DNA of 64,000 bases from JBHIKY01 sp042139015 (lineage in GTDB: Bacteria > Bacillota > Bacilli > Bacillales > Marinococcaceae): the NCBI RefSeq assembly GCF_042139015.1, contig NZ_JBHIKY010000019.1, positions 1 to 64,000 on the forward strand, written 5' to 3'. The notes beneath the pieces were generated by a model, which ran no database searches, had not been told where the DNA came from, and saw only the letters and a program-made list of their open reading frames with translations. The translations under genes were made by a program, and so were the position numbers. This document shows positions 60,606-64,000 of the stretch, piece after piece. The stretch's first letter is position 1. Each line of letters starts with the position of its first letter.

Positions 60606-62123
60606 ATGACACCAGAGGCGATTGCACCTGCATACGGGACAAAAATCAATAGTTTTGAAGAGACTCACCAGACCGAAGTCCCGGATATTTACGAAAGAAG
60701 CCGGACTGCTTTTTCAGAATGGTCGAAACTGTCATTAAAGCAGCGCTTGTCTTATTTACAAAAAATGAGGGAGGTTATCGTAGACCTCCAGGAAGAAATT
60801 GCTGATATCGTTTCTCTTTCCACAGGAAAAACCAAGACCGATGCTCTTACTGCAGAAGTATTGGCCGCAGCGGACGCAATTAAACATGTAGAAAAAGAAG
60901 CTCCCAATGTTCTTGCAAAAGAAAAAGTAAAAACTCCAGTCCATTTTATGGGAAAGACATCTTACATTGATAGAAAACCACGCGGAACTGTGCTCGTTGT
61001 TTCACCATGGAACTTTCCATTCCAGCTCGCCTTCACTCCAGTTGCTGAGGCTTTAGCTGCCGGGAACACAGTAATATTAAAGCCTTCAGAAATTACACCG
61101 GTCGTAGGTCTTCTAATAAAAAGAATTATGAATATTCTGCCTGAAAATGTTGTACAGACTGTGATTGGCGGAAAAGCACTTGGAGAAGCACTAACAAAAG
61201 GCAGACCCGATTATATTCATTTCACCGGTTCTGTAGAAACAGGAAAAGAAATTCAGCAGCAGGCGGCTAAGCAGCTCATACCCACAACACTGGAACTGGG
61301 CGGTAAAGATGCAATGCTCGTATTTGATGATGCAAACGTTAAAAGGGCGGCAAAGGCAGCGGTATGGGGAGCTTTTAATAACAGCGGCCAAATCTGTCTT
61401 TCTGTAGAAAGAGTTTATGTGCAGGAAGGGATCTATGATGAATTTTTAGCAGAAATTAAATATGAAACTGCTAAATTACGGCAGGGAACACATATTGATG
61501 CAGACATAGGTTCGATGACGACCCAGGCTCAAGTAAATGTAGTTAAAAAACATGTCCAGGATGCTCTTGATAAAAATGCGGTACTGGAAAGCGGCAAAGT
61601 TCCTGATGAATGGAAAAGTAATGATCCGTTTATAGAGCCAGTCATTTTAACGAATGTAGATCACGGCATGCTTGTTATGAATGAAGAAACCTTTGGCCCA
61701 ATAATGCCGGTTGCCACCTTTGCAACAGAGGAAGAAGCTGTTCAACTCTCCAATAATACAAGCTACGGTTTGGGGGGAAGTGTGTTTACCAGTGACATTT
61801 CTAAGGCAGAACGAATAACCAGTCATTTAATCACAGGAAATGTCACCATTAACGATGTTTTGATTAACGCCGCTAATTATAACCTCCCTTACGGAGGAGT
61901 CAATTACGGGGGTATCGGCAAATATCATGGACGAGAAGGGATTAAAAGCTTCAGTATTGAAACATCCGTTATGGTTGACAAAGGCACATCGGTAAAAGAA
62001 ATTATGTGGTTCCCTTATGCAGGAAAGTACGATATCTTCAAAGAACTAATCGGTAATTACTGGGGTTCCCAGAGGAACTGGAAAGCCTTTATACAATCGT
62101 ATATGCGGCTTTTGAAAAAATAA
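60606..62123 (+). CDS. Aldehyde dehydrogenase family protein
   Basis: A 505-residue NAD(P)-dependent aldehyde dehydrogenase. VVSPWNFPFQLAFTP, AAGNTVILKPSEITP, FTGSVETGK, catalytic Glu in TLELGGKDAMLVFDDA and catalytic Cys in NNSGQICLSVERVYV are all present. The long C-terminal extension beyond FSIETSV (about 50 residues) is as in the class with coniferyl-type or membrane-associated aldehyde dehydrogenases. GAAAGGGG 8 nt upstream selects the ATG at 60606. Substrate unknown. Single gene. Confidence 0.88.
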   Translation: MTPEAIAPAYGTKINSFEETHQTEVPDIYERSRTAFSEWSKLSLKQRLSYLQKMREVIVDLQEEIADIVSLSTGKTKTDALTAEVLAAADAIKHVEKEAPNVLAKEKVKTPVHFMGKTSYIDRKPRGTVLVVSPWNFPFQLAFTPVAEALAAGNTVILKPSEITPVVGLLIKRIMNILPENVVQTVIGGKALGEALTKGRPDYIHFTGSVETGKEIQQQAAKQLIPTTLELGGKDAMLVFDDANVKRAAKAAVWGAFNNSGQICLSVERVYVQEGIYDEFLAEIKYETAKLRQGTHIDADIGSMTTQAQVNVVKKHVQDALDKNAVLESGKVPDEWKSNDPFIEPVILTNVDHGMLVMNEETFGPIMPVATFATEEEAVQLSNNTSYGLGGSVFTSDISKAERITSHLITGNVTINDVLINAANYNLPYGGVNYGGIGKYHGREGIKSFSIETSVMVDKGTSVKEIMWFPYAGKYDIFKELIGNYWGSQRNWKAFIQSYMRLLKK

Positions 62124-62163
62124 AAAAAGGATGGGACATAACGGTCTCTGAAGAGTAAAAAAC

Positions 62164-62195
62164 GCTTCCGATTATCAAAATTGATAGTCGGAAGC
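62164..62195 (+). terminator. Hairpin after the aldehyde dehydrogenase gene
   Basis: GCTTCCGATTATCAA pairs with TTGATAGTCGGAAGC (one G-T pair) with a 2-4 nt loop, followed by ATTTCGTTT. Confidence 0.65.
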
Positions 62196-62249
62196 ATTTC
62201 GTTTAATTATATTTAGAATTATCTTGTGCTCTTGGCTGGGAAGAAAGAA

Positions 62250-62370
62250 AATTATTTATTGCAAAATCCAGACGATTCTACTGAATCTGTCTGGATTGTT
62301 TGTTAATTATGAGTTTTTCAAAAATGCTCTGTCAAAACGCTTCGCTTTCCGAGGGCATGGCTCAAGCCTC
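62250..62370 (-). repeat. Interspersed intergenic repeat, family A copy 3
   Basis: In reverse orientation to 7404-7563. It contains the stem-loop AATCCAGAC-GATTC / GAATC-TGTCTGGATT (62266-62297), then TTATGAGTTTTTCAAAAATG, GTCAAAACGCTTCGCTTTCC and GGCTCAAGCCTC. It ends within a few bases of the ketopantoate-reductase stop, so it abuts the 3' end of that gene. Nothing else is seen in 62196-62375. Confidence 0.75.
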
Positions 62371-62375
62371 TTTTT

Positions 62376-63299
62376 TTATGATCCTTTATTTTCCCAGGGT
62401 TTTATCAGCCCGTAAATAGTCTCTGTTACAGGCATGGATAAATGGTTTTTTTTGGCAGCCCGAAGTGCACCTCCATGCAGGTGTTCAACTTCTAAATACT
62501 GTCCTTTTCTGAGATCTTGATGCATGGAGGAAGTCCCCTCCACAGGAAGATCTCTAAATTGGGCAGCTGCCTTTTCAACTGCTTCATCAGTAATGGAAGC
62601 ACCCTCTTTAACTGCAAGTTCTTTCATTTCCTGCAATAATTTAATTGCCGTACGATAAGTACTTTTATGCTTTACGATCTCACCAATTGGCAGGCCGGCT
62701 GCGGTGGTGATGCCTGAGAAGGCCGAGATGAACATATACTTGCTCCACATTTGCTTGTGAATATTTTGATGGAGCTTTGCATTTACATTAACACCTTCGA
62801 AGGCATCTTCCATCTTCTTACAAATTGAATTTTGATTTTCTGACAGTTTTCCGAAATAAAGATCATGCTGCTCACTTGTATGTATAACATGTCCTCTTTC
62901 ATCAAGAGTAGCAATAATATAAGCAAGCCCGCCGAGTACCTTCTCAGGTCCAAGCTCAGCTTGAAGAACCTCAATATGTTCCATACCGTTTAAAAGCGGA
63001 AGTACAGGTGCCCCCGTCTGCTGGACAAGTGTCTTTAATGCTGGCAGCGCTCCTTCGAGATGCTGACCTTTTATTGCAAGTAAAATTAGATCAGCGTAAC
63101 CTGCCGCTCCCGGGGATTTCAATACATTTACCTCACTTGATTCAAAATTGCCTTTCGTACTCTGAATCTTTAGGCCATTTTCTATCAGCTGTTGAGCTCT
63201 TTTGCTTCTCACTAAATAACTCACATTATGATTACTTTCCATGAGCCTTCCTCCGAAATAAATGCCTAGAGCACCTGCTCCCTGAATAATAATGTTCAT
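62376..63299 (-). CDS. Ketopantoate reductase family protein (PanE/ApbA-like)
   Basis: A 307-residue NADP-dependent reductase. The N-terminal Rossmann motif IIIQGAGALGIYFGGRLM, then LILLAIKGQHLEGAL, LPLLNGMEHIEVL and a helical C-terminal domain with WSKYMFISAFSGITTAAG, GTSSMHQDLRKGQYLEVEHL match 2-dehydropantoate 2-reductase. It makes pantoate for CoA synthesis or reduces a related 2-oxo acid. panB/panC are not nearby and Bacillus genomes often carry several paralogues, so the substrate is open. Confidence 0.85.
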   Translation of the reverse strand: MNIIIQGAGALGIYFGGRLMESNHNVSYLVRSKRAQQLIENGLKIQSTKGNFESSEVNVLKSPGAAGYADLILLAIKGQHLEGALPALKTLVQQTGAPVLPLLNGMEHIEVLQAELGPEKVLGGLAYIIATLDERGHVIHTSEQHDLYFGKLSENQNSICKKMEDAFEGVNVNAKLHQNIHKQMWSKYMFISAFSGITTAAGLPIGEIVKHKSTYRTAIKLLQEMKELAVKEGASITDEAVEKAAAQFRDLPVEGTSSMHQDLRKGQYLEVEHLHGGALRAAKKNHLSMPVTETIYGLIKPWENKGS

Positions 63300-63502
63300 A
63301 CATCTTCACTCCTAATTTTAGTACATTGACCATACTATATCTTATTTTTACAATCTCTTAAGTAAAACTTGGCTTATCGGCCGTTCTAAACGTCGAAAAC
63401 CTCAGCTTTTCTAATACTTCATCATTTAAAATGAATTAAACTTAATAGTATAAAAAATACATATGTTAAAATAGGTAGACTACCTTGTAGGAGAGAAAAA
63501 GA

Positions 63503-63934
63503 ATGCCAAAATTTCAACTAAAAGACTTTCATCCGAAAGTACTTTCTCAAAAACTAATAAATAGATTAAATCCACAGCTTTCTACAGATTCTGGAGAAAG
63601 TTCTCTCAGCCGAATGGAAAAAAGACGGCAGGAAAAAGAATCAAAGCTTGATAACAGTCTGTTTCGGGCCTCACTTTCAGCTTTCGTTATCATCTGTGTT
63701 CTATTAGCATGTATTCCGATTATTTACTTTTTGCCATGGCCGCAGTTATCGGAATGGTTTGTTTTTGTGCTTCTCGGGGCTCTTTTTATCTCGTTTTCCC
63801 TATCTGCCATCACAATAAAAAAACAGTCACGCTATGTGAAGCTGCCATATATGTGGGGAATCATGATTTTTTCGATATTATTATTATTGTTCTACCTTTT
63901 TATCTTAGTTTATTTCAGATTTTTACTTTCATAA
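63503..63934 (+). CDS. Hypothetical membrane protein
   Basis: A 143-residue protein with a basic hydrophilic N-terminus (about 50 residues, SRMEKRRQEKESKLDNSLF) and three transmembrane segments (about 57-76, 82-103, 115-140). AGGAGAG precedes the ATG. No family recognised. It ends 3 bp before the stop of an apparent convergent gene that enters from the right edge. Confidence 0.6.
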   Translation: MPKFQLKDFHPKVLSQKLINRLNPQLSTDSGESSLSRMEKRRQEKESKLDNSLFRASLSAFVIICVLLACIPIIYFLPWPQLSEWFVFVLLGALFISFSLSAITIKKQSRYVKLPYMWGIMIFSILLLLFYLFILVYFRFLLS

Positions 63935-63937
63935 ATA

Positions 63938-64000
63938 TCAGCCCGGCCTAACAGCGGCCTGTCTGCCGGCAAAATAAATTCCGCGATATACTTCATATTG
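63938..64000 (-). CDS. C-terminal end of a gene running off the right edge
   Basis: On the minus strand 20 codons stay open to a TGA at 63938-63940 (QYEVYRGIYFAGRQAAVRPG). Residue choice looks coding, but the piece is too short to identify or to be sure of. Confidence 0.3.
   Translation of the reverse strand, partial: QYEVYRGIYFAGRQAAVRPG

Overview
The window reads as chromosomal DNA from a low-GC Gram-positive of the family Bacillaceae. The evidence is gene content and order: a rlmCD/yfjP/pdaA neighbourhood like B. subtilis yfj, together with mreBH, ytvI, rocB, treP-treA-treR, the ywrA/ywrB chromate-transporter pair, yuiF and a YfkM-like DJ-1 protein. Ribosome binding sites are strong AGGAGG types and TTG/GTG starts are common. 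Several secreted or small proteins are very acidic (a Glu-rich lipoprotein and a Ser/Glu-rich cell-wall hydrolase), which fits a salt- or alkali-adapted member. That last point is inference. No rRNA, tRNA or CRISPR array was seen.

Layout. 1-313: the 5' end of a group II intron on the minus strand, directly after a terminator-like hairpin and running off the left edge. 0.4-10.3 kb: small membrane protein, DeoR regulator, an operon (AlkA-type glycosylase, RlmCD, AIR-synthase-like protein), PdaA, phosphatase-coiled coil-MATE operon and OsmC. Two short transposon-like elements with 10-bp target duplications and an AbgT remnant interrupt it. 10.4-16.5 kb: VLRF1-like release factor homologue, YtxH-like protein, MBL hydrolase, two tiny genes (48 and 51 codons), a damaged sortase/DUF4397 pair joined head to head, a lipase-like hydrolase, a degenerate tandem array and a ferritin-like protein. 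16.7-28.5 kb: msrA-msrB, DJ-1, luciferase-like oxidoreductase, RNase HI, an isolated lysine N-hydroxylase, YuiF transporter, TspO-like protein, thiamine diphosphokinase, MATE and RocB. 28.8-36.2 kb: an eight-gene minus-strand sulfate-assimilation and siroheme operon (cysH-sat-cysC-sulfite reductase-DUF3906-sumT/hemD-sirB-sirC) with a good promoter and terminator. 36.3-42.7 kb: LplJ, MreBH, a membrane-anchored MsrA-MsrB fusion, an alpha/beta hydrolase and the chromate-transporter pair. 42.8-48.4 kb: GH32 sucrose-6-phosphate hydrolase followed by the trehalose operon with two TreR operators. 48.6-50.0 kb: a Cys-cluster PD-(D/E)XK nuclease directly followed by a DUF6884-type gene. 50-58 kb: acyl-CoA ligase with SDR, YtvI, an unassigned polytopic membrane protein, and a sucrose PTS with LacI regulator and two operators. 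58-64 kb: 3D-domain cell-wall hydrolase, tRNA 2-selenouridine synthase, aldehyde dehydrogenase, a ketopantoate reductase-like protein and a small membrane protein.

How it fits together: sulfate is activated (Sat, CysC), reduced (CysH, siroheme sulfite reductase) and the siroheme cofactor is made by enzymes of the same operon. Two separate Msr systems repair oxidised methionine, one in the cytosol and one outside the membrane. Trehalose and sucrose enter by PTS, but the sucrose hydrolase sits next to the trehalose genes, about 11 kb from the sucrose permease.

The most interesting points are the nuclease-DUF6884 unit, where the second gene has no ordinary start codon and lies in frame after the nuclease TAG; the double 5' deletion that joined a class-F-like sortase to a DUF4397 surface protein; the MITE-like pair; and several interspersed or tandem non-coding repeat families.
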